From positions 1-64,000 of the forward strand of contig CAKSDE010000009.1 of the NCBI GenBank assembly GCA_934444735.1: 64,000 nucleotides of DNA, in the 5' to 3' direction. Position 1 is the stretch's first letter. The number at the start of each line of letters is the position of its first letter. The position numbers and the translations under genes were made by a program. The notes below the pieces were generated by a model. It was not told where the DNA came from and did no database searches. It worked only from the letters and a program-made list of their open reading frames with translations. Source of the DNA: an uncultured Clostridia bacterium (GTDB taxonomy: Bacteria > Bacillota > Clostridia > UBA1381). Positions 54,890 through 63,483 of the stretch are shown here, one piece after another.

Positions 54890-54954
54890 CTACCCATTCG
54901 CCCCAAAACCTACCCTCATATTCCAATTATACACCAATCTCTTCAAATATGCAA
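54890..54954 (-). promoter_or_regulatory. dcw (mra) promoter with MraZ-box-like repeats
   Basis: On the minus strand TTGCAT (54949-54954), 17 bp and TATAAT (54926-54931). Directly downstream, GGG-containing words AGGGT, TGGGG and TGGGT recur about every ten bases (54890-54917), like the TGGG-N6 repeats bound by MraZ in other bacteria. The ~75-base leader before mraZ shows nothing further. Confidence 0.6.
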
Positions 54955-55176
54955 TAGCAATCACAAAATTTTTTAAAAAATTTTTAAATAATTTTTTATT
55001 TTCATTACAATTTAACTATATTTTGTGTTACAGAGGGCAAAACAAGCGGTTTTTAACTATAAATTGTGGAAAAAAATACCCAATTATTTTTTTTGTTTTT
55101 CCAAGGCTCCGTTTTTTCAGTTACAGAATTATTACAAGACAAAAAAATAGCAGAAACCGGATTTTGAAATTAAATA

Positions 55177-55205
55177 TTGATTTTTGCACCATTCTGTAAT
55201 ATAAT
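55177..55205 (+). promoter_or_regulatory. Promoter of the 185-residue membrane protein gene
   Basis: TTGATT, 17 bp and TATAAT, 35 bases before the start codon. A second TATAAT lies about ten bases downstream. The gap from here back to the mra promoter (54955-55176) is very AT-rich and shows nothing else. Confidence 0.7.
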
Positions 55206-55239
55206 AGATCTTGTATAATATTAAAAAGGAACTATACTC

Positions 55240-55797
55240 ATGCAAAATAAGATACACAAATTAGATCCGGCGGAGCTGCCGGCATTTCCCGGTCCTTCCA
55301 AAAATGGCGGGAAAATTTTCAAAGCCAATCCGAACATCGTAAATGCACATCAAACCCGAGTTGTACGTTCAAATACAATCGGACTGATCTTCTTTCTTTT
55401 CTCATTCATAATAAGTTTAGGACTCACCTTTGCGGCAAAATCTTCGGGCAGTGATAATTTCTACTATATTTCTGACATACTGTTATTCTGTTCCGCAATC
55501 ATGTCAGTGATACAGCTCTTTACAATTCCGAACACACTGCACAGCTACAGTGAGAAAATAAGCAAAATCTTTTTGGAGGTATCACCTTTCGGGATAAAGG
55601 GGCTTACAATAGATTACGACGGCAATTTTCTTATTTTTGAAGCCGAGTACGGCAATGTACAAAAAGTAATATATAATCCCCGCCGTCTCTCAATACTCTT
55701 AAAAGACGGTACCGCATATAACTATGACGTATTCTGCAACACACATGAAATATACTCGCTTATAAACCAAATGAGCAACAGCATTTCACCTCTTTAA
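55240..55797 (+). CDS. Small membrane protein of unknown function
   Basis: 185 residues, ATG 55240 behind AAAAAGGA. A polar Lys/Pro-rich start (~1-45) precedes two hydrophobic segments (~46-68 and ~80-98), then a soluble C-terminal domain (~105-185) with a PH-like beta-strand pattern (GLTIDYDGNFLIFEAEYGNVQKVIYNPRR). I do not recognise the family. It has its own promoter and no operon partner; the nearest thing downstream is the RNA candidate. Confidence 0.75.
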   Translation: MQNKIHKLDPAELPAFPGPSKNGGKIFKANPNIVNAHQTRVVRSNTIGLIFFLFSFIISLGLTFAAKSSGSDNFYYISDILLFCSAIMSVIQLFTIPNTLHSYSEKISKIFLEVSPFGIKGLTIDYDGNFLIFEAEYGNVQKVIYNPRRLSILLKDGTAYNYDVFCNTHEIYSLINQMSNSISPL

Positions 55798-55850
55798 TTG
55801 TTTTTTATTATGCTATTACAAAAAAATATAAAAATTGATAATCATTTTTG

Positions 55851-55879
55851 TTGACATTTTGCTCTAAACATATTATAAT
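55851..55879 (+). promoter_or_regulatory. Perfect consensus promoter of the RNA candidate
   Basis: TTGACA (55851-55856), exactly 17 bp, TATAAT (55874-55879). One of only two promoters here with both hexamers perfect at 17-bp spacing; no coding frame with a ribosome site follows it. Confidence 0.85.
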
Positions 55880-55885
55880 AGATAT

Positions 55886-56115
55886 GGTACGCCAAATGTA
55901 TCGGCATGCCGAATTTTGAAACCAATCAAAATCTTCCGCGATCGTAGGGTCGGACTCGGCATTTTGCCGTCACCCCACTCCGGCGCGAAAATCAAAGTTG
56001 ATTTTGTGCGGCGGATAAAGGAGGTATGGCGCTGCAGGAGGAATACCCGTTTTCGGAGTATTTCTTCCGCACCCGGATTTTAAGCCTTTGAAAAAGGATT
56101 TCGGGGATTTATTTC
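55886..56115 (+). ncRNA. Candidate structured non-coding RNA
   Basis: About 230 nt starting near 55886 after a perfect promoter. Predicted hairpins by eye: TCGGCA/TGCCGA, ATTTTGA/TCAAAAT, GGGT...ACCC enclosing CGGCA/TGCCG, a long stem with CGCGAAAATCAA against TTGATTTTGTGCG, and GGAATAC/GTATTTC capped by CCGTTTTCGG. The local GC content is higher than the flanks. The 3' end is uncertain: it may stop near 56105-56115 at a T-rich stretch or at the strong terminator at 56181. No match to the hallmark motifs of tmRNA, RNase P, SRP RNA or common riboswitches was seen. A 6S-type RNA remains possible. Confidence 0.5.
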
Positions 56116-56180
56116 CCTTTAAAAATTTTTCTTTTGTTTATCATTCGGTTTCGGTTTGAATATTTTGAGAACGTAAAAAA

Positions 56181-56206
56181 AGAACTGCTGATTTTTCAGC
56201 AGTTCT
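56181..56206. terminator. Bidirectional terminator between the RNA candidate and prmA
   Basis: Perfect 11-bp stem AGAACTGCTGA/TCAGCAGTTCT with a 4-T loop and T runs on both strands. It can end both the plus-strand RNA candidate and the dnaG-rpoD-prmA transcript. Confidence 0.9.
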
Positions 56207-56215
56207 CTTTTTTTA

Positions 56216-56310
56216 AAAGGGATAGGAAAAAACTTTGAAATCAACAAGAAAAGGAATGATTTTTTTCTTGCTTTGCGGAGTTTTTTTAAATCCCATTTTT
56301 GGGGGTAAAT
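56216..56310. repeat. Copy of the dispersed palindrome family after prmA
   Basis: Plus strand AAGGGATAGGAAAAAACTTTG on one side and, on the minus strand, GGGATTTAAAAAAACTCCGC with GCAAGAAAA on the other, the same end words as at 63.5 kb. The central GGCTGTTT palindrome is absent. Confidence 0.6.
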
Positions 56311-56354
56311 GTATTTTGTGAGGTCATATACATTCTTCACACTTTTCCCCCGAT

Positions 56355-57335
56355 TTATACATTCTGTTTCAATTTCGATTCTATACACGCCCAGTCGGCT
56401 CTCTGCTCGATATTCACTATATCAAATCCGCAGCTCACCAAAGCGTCCCGAACATCGTCTATCCGCTCCTCGATAATCCCCGATGTGATAAACACACCGT
56501 CCTTATCAATAAACCTTGCCGCAGACGGCGCAATCGCAATAATTACATCAGCAACAATATTTGCCGCAATCACATTATATTTATTCTCGGAAAGCTTGGC
56601 AATCAGCTCGGTATCGCTCGTAACATCTCCCGCCAGAACCGTATACTTATCCTTGCCGACGCCGTTTCTTTCGGCATTTTCATAGGCAATATCCACCGCA
56701 TTCGGATCTATATCCACCGCCACGGCGGATTCAGCACCGAGCATTATCCCGATAATTGAGAGTATTCCGCTGCCGCAGCCCATATCAAGCATATATGTAT
56801 CGCCGTCCACATACTTCTCCAGAGCCTCAATACAAAGCTGAGTGGTGTGGTGTGTTCCCGAACCGAAGCTCATTCCCGGGTTTACATTAAATACAACTCT
56901 CTCGGTCGGTGCCGTCAGTTCCTCCCATTCCGGCTTTATGAGTATCTTCTCGCCGACTTCGATCGGGTGAAAATAGCTTTTCCAGTTATTCGCCCAGTCC
57001 TCCTCCGAGATATTCTCAAGCTCAAGTTCCAGTCTGCCGAACTCATCATCGGTATCGCGCATCTTCAAAAGCTTAAGCTCATTTTTTATATCCATAAGTG
57101 TTTCATGTCCCGCGGCATTATCGCTCACATAAACATTAACACTTGTCGGCTTATGCTTTTCCCTTTTCAGTTCATCATCAACGTAATCCCAATACTGATG
57201 ATTATTCTCCAAAAATTCGTAAAAATCCGCCTCGTCCTCAATCTCGAATCCCGTCACGCCTATCTGATAAAGAACGCCCGTAAGCGGCTCAATGCCCTCT
57301 GTTGTAGTGTAAATAATAACCTTTATCCAATCCAT
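56355..57335 (-). CDS. prmA: Ribosomal protein L11 methyltransferase PrmA
   Basis: 326-residue class I SAM methyltransferase. The N-terminal L11-recognition domain begins MDWIKVIIYTTTEGIEPLTG. The catalytic half has FNPG-like VFNVNPGMSFGSGTHHTTQLC, the SAM motif LDMGCGSGILS and NVIAANIVADVI. It follows rpoD by 11 bases behind AAGGTGA and is the last gene of the dnaG-rpoD-prmA unit. Confidence 0.93.
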   Translation of the reverse strand: MDWIKVIIYTTTEGIEPLTGVLYQIGVTGFEIEDEADFYEFLENNHQYWDYVDDELKREKHKPTSVNVYVSDNAAGHETLMDIKNELKLLKMRDTDDEFGRLELELENISEEDWANNWKSYFHPIEVGEKILIKPEWEELTAPTERVVFNVNPGMSFGSGTHHTTQLCIEALEKYVDGDTYMLDMGCGSGILSIIGIMLGAESAVAVDIDPNAVDIAYENAERNGVGKDKYTVLAGDVTSDTELIAKLSENKYNVIAANIVADVIIAIAPSAARFIDKDGVFITSGIIEERIDDVRDALVSCGFDIVNIEQRADWACIESKLKQNV

Positions 57336-57346
57336 ATCAAATCACC

Positions 57347-58426
57347 TTATTCCAAATAGTCTTTAAGCTTCTTGCTTCTGCTCGGGTGGCGCAGTTTTCT
57401 CAACGCTTTCGCCTCAATCTGACGTATACGCTCACGTGTAACGTTAAATTCTTTGCCCACTTCCTCTAAAGTGCGCTGTCTGCCGTCGTCGAGTCCGAAA
57501 CGCAGTCTTAAAACCTTTTCCTCTCTCGGTGTGAGCGTTTTCAAAACGTCAACAAGCTGCTCCTTCAAAAGCACAAAGCTTGCCGCATCGGACGGTGCAG
57601 GCGCGTCATCGTCAGGGATAAAGTCGCCCAAGTGGCTATCCTCCTCCTCACCGATAGGCGTCTCCAGCGATACCGGCTCCTGTGAGATTTTAGAGATTTC
57701 ACGCACCTTATCAATTGACATATTAAGCTCCTTTGAGAGCTCCTCCGGAGTAGGCTCACGTCCCAACTCCTGCACAAGCTGTCTTGACACTCTTACAAGC
57801 TTGTTTATCGTTTCCACCATATGAACCGGGATTCTTATGGTTCTCGCCTGATCGGCAATCGCTCTTGTGATCGCCTGTCTGATCCACCATGTTGCATACG
57901 TGCTGAATTTGTAGCCCTTTGAATAATCGAACTTGTCCACCGCTTTTATAAGACCGAGATTTCCCTCCTGAATCAAATCCAAAAACAACATTCCGCGTCC
58001 GACATAACGCTTTGCAATACTTACAACCAGTCGCAGATTTGCCTCGGCAAGACGCTTTTTCGCCTCTTCGTCACCCTCGTTCATTCTCCTTGCAAGCTCC
58101 GTTTCCTGCGCAGGATCCAAAAGGCTGATTTTACCGATTTCTTTCAAATACATCTTTACATGGTCGTCAAGATTGATGCCCTCGGGAATCGACAGATCCT
58201 CAAGCTCCTCTTTGGATACCTCGATTTCCTCCAATTCCTTATCCAGGTCGGCAACAACGTCGATTCCCTCTTTTTCAAAGACCTCATAAATAGTTTCGAT
58301 TTCCTCCGGCGCCATCTCGATTTCCTCCAGTGCCGCGGCAATATCCTTATGCAAAAGCATACCGTTTTTCTTACCGGTTTCTATGAGTCCTCTTATTATA
58401 TTTTTTTTACTTTCCAAATCTGCCAT
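57347..58426 (-). CDS. rpoD: Primary sigma factor sigma-A
   Basis: 359-residue housekeeping sigma factor. Region 1.1 is short. Region 1.2 begins DDHVKMYLKEIGKISLL, region 2 holds NLRLVVSIAKRYVGRGM, DLIQEGNLGLIKAVDKFD and YATWWIRQAITRAI, and region 4.2 VTRERIRQIEAKALRKL. The ATG overlaps the dnaG stop (TAATG), the classic macromolecular-synthesis coupling. Confidence 0.98.
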   Translation of the reverse strand: MADLESKKNIIRGLIETGKKNGMLLHKDIAAALEEIEMAPEEIETIYEVFEKEGIDVVADLDKELEEIEVSKEELEDLSIPEGINLDDHVKMYLKEIGKISLLDPAQETELARRMNEGDEEAKKRLAEANLRLVVSIAKRYVGRGMLFLDLIQEGNLGLIKAVDKFDYSKGYKFSTYATWWIRQAITRAIADQARTIRIPVHMVETINKLVRVSRQLVQELGREPTPEELSKELNMSIDKVREISKISQEPVSLETPIGEEEDSHLGDFIPDDDAPAPSDAASFVLLKEQLVDVLKTLTPREEKVLRLRFGLDDGRQRTLEEVGKEFNVTRERIRQIEAKALRKLRHPSRSKKLKDYLE

Positions 58427-60201
58427 TATTGTATCCTCCCAAGATTTTTCAATTCTTCAATTAACCCTTTTAGCTTAATCGGATCGGTGGTTTTTGCGAT
58501 TTGCTTATTTAACCTGTCCTTTTTCAAGTCAACAATCAAATCCCGCAACGCCTTTTCATCGTCACTGTATACTTCGCTTTCGTAAAACACACCCGCGGCG
58601 GCCGTTGCCTCATCTCCCGAAAATTCCGAGAGTATCACAGCCGGCTCCAAAGGCTTATTTTCCGAGCGCATATTATATATTATCTCCATAAGCTTTTTCG
58701 ATACTGCCGAGGAAAAGTCCTCCGGCGCAAAATGCTCCTTTACAATATCCACATACTTTTTATTCTTTACCATAAGGTTCAAAATAAGCGCCTCCGCTTT
58801 CGGTGGACGAACAGGTATTTCGGCTTTTTCGGGATCCGTCTTTGTAAATGCCGTCCTCCTGAGCTCGCCTTCGCGCTCGGTGCGCATATTTGCGCCCTTT
58901 TTCTTTTTGTTATATTCACTGTATATCGCGTCGGCGCGTATGCCTGTTTCCTCCGACATTTTCTTGATATACGCGTCAACCTCAATATCGTTTTGTATAT
59001 TTAAAAGCGATTCTGCCGCACTGGTCACAAACTCTGCCTTCCCCTGCGCGGTGTCGGTGTCAAACTGCCGCCGTATCTTTGATATCCGGTATTCCGTCGA
59101 GGGGATAGCCATATCAAGCGCCGCCTTAAATGCACCGACACCGTTTTTCTTTATGTATTCGTCCGGGTCTTTCGCACCTTTTAGCCGTATAATCCGCGCT
59201 TTTCCTCCCACACCGTTTATTACGTCAATCGCGCGTATCGTCGCTTTCTCACCCGCCTCGTCACTGTCGTAACATAAAAGTATCTCGGAGCAGTAACGCA
59301 GTAAAAGCTTTGCCTGATCGGGGGTTATTGCTGTTCCGAGAGTTGCCGCTATGTTTGTAACCCCTGCCTGATACACCGATATTACATCCATGTACCCCTC
59401 CACCAGGATAATTCTTCCCGAGCCTTCATTTTTCGCAAAGTTTAATGAAAACAGGTTTCTTCCTTTATTAAATACCGGAGTTTCGGGGGAATTTAAGTAT
59501 TTCGGGATTTTAAAGCCGTTTATCTCTTTAGCCTGTCCCATTATCCTGCCGCCGAAACCGATAACATTTCCGCGAAGGTCGATTATCGGGAACATTACGC
59601 GGTTACGGAACTTGTCCGACATTCTTCCCTCGCGCTCTGTTGCAAGTCCCGCCTCTATAATTTCTTCTTTTTTATATCCCTCTTTTATAAGCGCCTCTGT
59701 AAGCGCCGTGCGCTCGTTCGGCGCATATCCCAAACCGTAGGCGGTTATCGTCCGCGCACTGATTTTTCTTTCTCTGAAATAGGCAAGCGCCTCTCTTCCC
59801 GAATTTTCTTTTACAAGATTTTTATAGAAAAACCGTGCGCTGAACTTGTTCATTTTGTAAATCTTCTGCTTTTTTTCATGGATAATATCGTCTGCCACAC
59901 CGTTATCCTCGGGAAGTATTATCCCGGCGCGGTCCGCCAAAAGTTTCAGCGCCTCCACAAAATCAAGTCCCTCTATCTTCATAACAAACTGCACCAGATT
60001 TCCGCCCGCGCCGCAGCCAAAGCAGTGAAACAGCTGTTTTTCACGGTTTACATGAAATGAGGGGGATTTTTCACCGTGAAACGGGCATAGTCCGCTGTAG
60101 TCCTTTCCTGCGCGCTTTAAGTGCACATACTGCGAAACAACATCCACAATATCATTTTCCGCAAACACTTCATTTATTATATCCTCTGAATATCTCGGCA
60201 A
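58426..60201 (-). CDS. dnaG: DNA primase DnaG
   Basis: 591-residue primase. N-terminal CHC2 zinc finger (CPFHGEKSPSFHV with HCFGCGAGGN), RNA polymerase domain with the TOPRIM motifs LVEGYMDVISVYQAG and CYDSDEAGEKATIRA, and a C-terminal helicase-binding domain. I start at TTG 60201 (LPRYSEDIINEV), a few bases from AAGGAGGTG; the TTG at 60219 precedes that site. Confidence 0.96.
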   Translation of the reverse strand: MPRYSEDIINEVFAENDIVDVVSQYVHLKRAGKDYSGLCPFHGEKSPSFHVNREKQLFHCFGCGAGGNLVQFVMKIEGLDFVEALKLLADRAGIILPEDNGVADDIIHEKKQKIYKMNKFSARFFYKNLVKENSGREALAYFRERKISARTITAYGLGYAPNERTALTEALIKEGYKKEEIIEAGLATEREGRMSDKFRNRVMFPIIDLRGNVIGFGGRIMGQAKEINGFKIPKYLNSPETPVFNKGRNLFSLNFAKNEGSGRIILVEGYMDVISVYQAGVTNIAATLGTAITPDQAKLLLRYCSEILLCYDSDEAGEKATIRAIDVINGVGGKARIIRLKGAKDPDEYIKKNGVGAFKAALDMAIPSTEYRISKIRRQFDTDTAQGKAEFVTSAAESLLNIQNDIEVDAYIKKMSEETGIRADAIYSEYNKKKKGANMRTEREGELRRTAFTKTDPEKAEIPVRPPKAEALILNLMVKNKKYVDIVKEHFAPEDFSSAVSKKLMEIIYNMRSENKPLEPAVILSEFSGDEATAAAGVFYESEVYSDDEKALRDLIVDLKKDRLNKQIAKTTDPIKLKGLIEELKNLGRIQ

Positions 60202-60307
60202 AATCCCACCTCCTTGCAATTCTGTATTTTTCTTCTATGTACTGATTATTTCCGCTCTTACGGCCGAAAATCCTTTTTATAGTTGTAATTTTTCCGTTTT
60301 TTTCTAA

Positions 60308-60338
60308 ATTATACATTTAATTCTTGATTTTGGCACAA
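60308..60338 (-). promoter_or_regulatory. Possible promoter of dnaG-rpoD-prmA
   Basis: Minus-strand TATAAT (60308-60313) with TTGTGC 19 bp upstream. The -10 is perfect, the -35 and spacing are poor. The leader to dnaG is about 100 nt. Confidence 0.45.
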
Positions 60339-60363
60339 TCCGTTTTTCAAATTCCGACTGATC

Positions 60364-60939
60364 TTATTTCCCCAAATATTCAAAAATCCGCGCGGTCAGA
60401 TTCTCTGTTTCCTTTTTTGCATATTCGTCCGACTCTGCCGGGCGCTGTGCCGATATTCCGAAATGTCCGTTTGAAAGCCCCGAGCTGTTGCCGACAATCG
60501 TCATGCCGAGAACCAGCGCACACGAGTGAATCGCCTCCAGCGTGCGCTCCTGTCCGCCGTATTTTGACGCTCCGACAGTCACCGCCGCCATAGGCTTTCC
60601 GAGCCACTTTTTTCCGGCGCGGATCGCGCGCGTCTTATCGAAAAAAGCTTTTAGCTGTGCTGTCATGGATCCGAAATATACCGGCGAGCCGATCAGCACA
60701 AAATCCGCCGCGCTCACCTTGTCATACGCGTCCATCAGAAGTGTATTTCGGTAGCAGTCCCCGACGCAGGTCTTTTTGCAATTCACGCAAAAAGGATATT
60801 TAGCATCGCTCACCGCTTTGTATACGTTTATTATCTCCGTTTTTGCACCGCGTTCGGCGCATTTTTCCAAAATGCTGTTTAAGAGATACGCTGTATTTCC
60901 GTTATCATTATGGCTTCCGTTTAACGCTGCGATATACAT
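60364..60939 (-). CDS. Flavodoxin-fold NAD(P)H-dependent oxidoreductase (iron-sulfur flavoprotein-like)
   Basis: 191-residue flavodoxin-like FMN protein. The FMN phosphate loop is NGSHNDNGNTAYL and the second FMN loop GSPVYFGSMTAQLKAFFD. A four-Cys cluster CVNCKKTCVGDC near residue 50 has the compact spacing seen in iron-sulfur flavoproteins, so a 4Fe-4S cluster is possible. Monocistronic, ATG 60939 behind AAAGGGTG. Physiological partner unknown. Confidence 0.85.
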   Translation of the reverse strand: MYIAALNGSHNDNGNTAYLLNSILEKCAERGAKTEIINVYKAVSDAKYPFCVNCKKTCVGDCYRNTLLMDAYDKVSAADFVLIGSPVYFGSMTAQLKAFFDKTRAIRAGKKWLGKPMAAVTVGASKYGGQERTLEAIHSCALVLGMTIVGNSSGLSNGHFGISAQRPAESDEYAKKETENLTARIFEYLGK

Positions 60940-60964
60940 AACAACACCCTTTCAAAAAAAACTC

Positions 60965-61070
60965 TGTCACCATTGTTTTTAAACAACCTTTGATTTTTCT
61001 GCCTTAGCCAAACTTAATTCTTATAACATTTACTTCTTTTCTTGTGTTCCGGAGATTTTTCACGTCCCTG
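60965..61070 (-). repeat. Partial copy of the dispersed family between spoIVFB and the flavoprotein gene
   Basis: Read on the minus strand it has GGGACGTGAAAAATCTCCGG, then CAAGAAAAGAAG, TAAATGTTATAAGAA, TTGGCTAAGGCAGAAAAATC and AAAGGTTGTTTAAAAA in the same order as the copy at 63484-63620. It stops where the palindrome should turn back, so this copy lost one arm. Confidence 0.75.
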
Positions 61071-61075
61071 TATTA

Positions 61076-61882
61076 TTAATTCGACGTAAGAGCCTGAATT
61101 ACCTCTCTTTCCGACATGATTTTTTCTATTTCTCCATTTTCACCAATTACACACAAAATATTATAGTGCGTATTTGTAAATTCTTTCAGAACATTGCGCA
61201 GATTCTCATCATTCGCCATAACCACCACCCTCGCTTTAGCGCACTTCACCTTTCTTTTTGAAAACATCAGTCCGCGCAAAAGATCTACATTATACTTTTC
61301 CTTTGCCGTAAACAAATTACCCAATAAAAACAGGAAAAAGAAAAACAGCGAAAAATTTCGGCATAGAACATTCTCACGCCATAAAATCACACCTCCCGAT
61401 ATAATCACCAATCCCGAAATCACACGCATACAGCGAACCGCGCTTTTCTCACCCCATGCATACGACATTGCCCTTTTTACGAGAATCCCTCCGTCAAGCG
61501 GCAGAACAGGTAAGATATTTATCGCAAAAAGCAGAAGATTCTTTATGTAAAAATCCTCCTGCCACGAAAACCCGTTCAAAAAAAGCTTTGCTAAAAGCGC
61601 CATAACGATATTTGCCATAGGTCCCGCAATATAGAGAATAAACTCATCTGCCATAGACGGGAGCAGGCGGTTTTTCAATTTCAGATTAACCCCGAACGGA
61701 TAAAAAACCATTCTCTCAGGTCTTAATCCTATCAAAAGTGCCGCCAAAAGATGCGCACACTCATGTACCGTCATAATTATATATGTAACCGTAAGAGTCT
61801 GTGCCTTTCGCGTAATAAAGCAAAGCGCAAAAAGAACAACCGTCAGAAAATGCACATAAATGCCCGAAAAAATTTTTATCAT
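61076..61882 (-). CDS. spoIVFB: Site-2 metalloprotease, SpoIVFB-like
   Basis: 268-residue intramembrane zinc protease with about six hydrophobic segments. The zinc motif HECAH is at residues 40-44 and the third ligand region is NILPVLPLDGG. The C-terminal ~60 residues (VVVMANDENLRNVLKEF to MSEREVIQAL) look like a CBS-type domain, as in SpoIVFB, which senses ATP and cleaves pro-sigma-K. sigK and spoIVFA are not in the window, so a different S2P substrate is possible. Confidence 0.8.
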   Translation of the reverse strand: MIKIFSGIYVHFLTVVLFALCFITRKAQTLTVTYIIMTVHECAHLLAALLIGLRPERMVFYPFGVNLKLKNRLLPSMADEFILYIAGPMANIVMALLAKLFLNGFSWQEDFYIKNLLLFAINILPVLPLDGGILVKRAMSYAWGEKSAVRCMRVISGLVIISGGVILWRENVLCRNFSLFFFFLFLLGNLFTAKEKYNVDLLRGLMFSKRKVKCAKARVVVMANDENLRNVLKEFTNTHYNILCVIGENGEIEKIMSEREVIQALTSN

Positions 61883-61938
61883 ATCCGTCTCTCCGCACGC
61901 GTCCCCTTTACAATTTTTTATAGCCTTTGATTTTTGGA

Positions 61939-61981
61939 GGGGATAAAAAAAGCTTTGGAATTAAAGTTTTTTTATATCCCC
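61939..61981. repeat. Short hairpin copy of the dispersed family in a divergent gap
   Basis: GGGGATAAAAAAAGCTTTGG and its inverted partner AAAGTTTTTTTATATCCCC form a long hairpin. AGCCTTTGATTTTTGG before it is the AAAAATCAAAGGCT word of the family in reverse. It lies between divergent genes, so it is not placed to be a terminator of either. Confidence 0.7.
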
Positions 61982-62068
61982 TTAAATTTTATTTTAAAAA
62001 AACTTACAATATTATCTCCTGCCTGTACCTTTTTTCTATAGTTATTTTGCCCTTTTTCGCTTTATTCA

Positions 62069-62097
62069 TTGACTTTATCATTAAATTATGTTATCAT
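62069..62097 (+). promoter_or_regulatory. Promoter of the MATE transporter gene
   Basis: TTGACT, 17 bp and TATCAT, 37 bases before the start codon. Confidence 0.65.
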
Positions 62098-62134
62098 GTT
62101 TTGAGCACATATAAAATTATTCTGAGGTGAGGAA

Positions 62135-63478
62135 ATGTTTAAGGATAAGGAACTCAAAAATGCACTCATATCGATAGCGCTGCCGGTTGCACTGCAAAAT
62201 CTACTGACATCGCTTTTGAATATGATAGACACCGTTATGATAGGATCTTTGGGTGACCGTGCCGTTGCCGCGGTCGGGCTTGCCAATCAGTGGTTCTTCA
62301 TTTTCAATCTTGTCGTATTCGGAATAGTCAGCGGCTCGACCATATATATTTCACAATTCTACGGCAAGCGCGACTTTGACTCTATGCAGCTGCCCGTTGC
62401 ATATTCTATGTTTTTATGCTTTGCCGCATCGGCAATATTCGCCGCCTGTTCTATAGTTTTCCCCGGCTTTGTCATGCGCCTTTTTACTACCGACGCACAG
62501 ACTATAGCCTGCGGCATACCGTATTTGCAGGTTGCGGGATTTACCTACCTGATGCTCGCGATAAGTCTGCCGATTGCCTCTGCCATGCGTGCAACCGGAT
62601 TTGCCGTTGTGCCGCTTATAGTTACAGGCTCTGCTCTTTGCGTAAATACATTCTTTAACTATGTTCTTATAAACGGTCATTTCGGCGCACCGGCTTTAGG
62701 GGTTCGCGGCGCCGCAATCGCAACGACCATTGCACGTGTATTTGAAACAATCGTGATAGTCTCCGTGATGCTCTCGGGTAAATCCAAAATCCGCTTAAAG
62801 GCGCATCATTTTAAAATAAACAAAACATTTTTGCCCGCATATATCAAAACCATTATCCCCGTTGTCGGCAACGAAACGATGTGGGGGCTTGGAATCAGTA
62901 TGTATAACGCAATGTTCGGGCGCCTTAACAACTCTATCGTTACCGCAAATCAAATCGCACGAAATCTCGAATCGATAACGACCGCTCTTTGCATAGGCTT
63001 GGGCAGTGCCGGTGCGGTGATTATAGGCAAAAAGATTGGTGAACGCAATCAGCCGTCCGCATTTTTGTATGCAAAGAAATTCGCAATTTTATCTACCGTT
63101 CTCGGCTTTTTCCTCGGTATAATCATGCTTGCGTCAATGCCTTTGTATCTGAGCCTTTACTCCGAAATCTCCGCCACGGCAAAAACGTACGCATCACAGT
63201 TAATCGCGGTATTCGGGATATTTATGGCGGTTAAAATGTTTAATCATATGAATATAGTCGGAATCCTGCGAAGCGGCGGCGATACAAAGTTCTGTTTTCT
63301 GCTTGATGCCGGCGCAGTCTGGGCAATCGGCGTATTTTCGGTATTTCTCGCCGCATTCGTTTTCAAAGCTCCGTTTTGGATAATCGCACTCTGCCTCGTC
63401 TCGGAGGAAATTGTAAAAGCGATCGGCGGAGTCGTACGGTTTAAGTCCGGGAAATGGCTGAACGACCTGGTAAACTAA
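62135..63478 (+). CDS. MATE-family multidrug efflux transporter
   Basis: 447-residue membrane protein with about twelve hydrophobic segments in two related halves. MatE motifs include LTSLLNMIDTVMIGSLGDRAVAAVGLANQ at the start and the second-half GLGSAGAVIIGKKIGE. It probably exports cationic compounds with H+ or Na+ as the driving ion. ATG 62135 behind GAGGTGAGG, own promoter, monocistronic. Confidence 0.92.
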   Translation: MFKDKELKNALISIALPVALQNLLTSLLNMIDTVMIGSLGDRAVAAVGLANQWFFIFNLVVFGIVSGSTIYISQFYGKRDFDSMQLPVAYSMFLCFAASAIFAACSIVFPGFVMRLFTTDAQTIACGIPYLQVAGFTYLMLAISLPIASAMRATGFAVVPLIVTGSALCVNTFFNYVLINGHFGAPALGVRGAAIATTIARVFETIVIVSVMLSGKSKIRLKAHHFKINKTFLPAYIKTIIPVVGNETMWGLGISMYNAMFGRLNNSIVTANQIARNLESITTALCIGLGSAGAVIIGKKIGERNQPSAFLYAKKFAILSTVLGFFLGIIMLASMPLYLSLYSEISATAKTYASQLIAVFGIFMAVKMFNHMNIVGILRSGGDTKFCFLLDAGAVWAIGVFSVFLAAFVFKAPFWIIALCLVSEEIVKAIGGVVRFKSGKWLNDLVN

Positions 63479-63483
63479 AAAAG

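Noticed and set aside
55886..56115. SRP RNA, RNase P RNA or tmRNA
   Set aside because: The conserved cores of these RNAs (SRP helix 8 GGAAG-type loop, RNase P GAGGAAAGUC, tmRNA tRNA-like ends) were looked for and not found.
56119..56388. 89-codon minus-strand open frame overlapping the prmA end
   Set aside because: It reads through the terminator hairpin and the repeat element into prmA in another frame and has no ribosome site.
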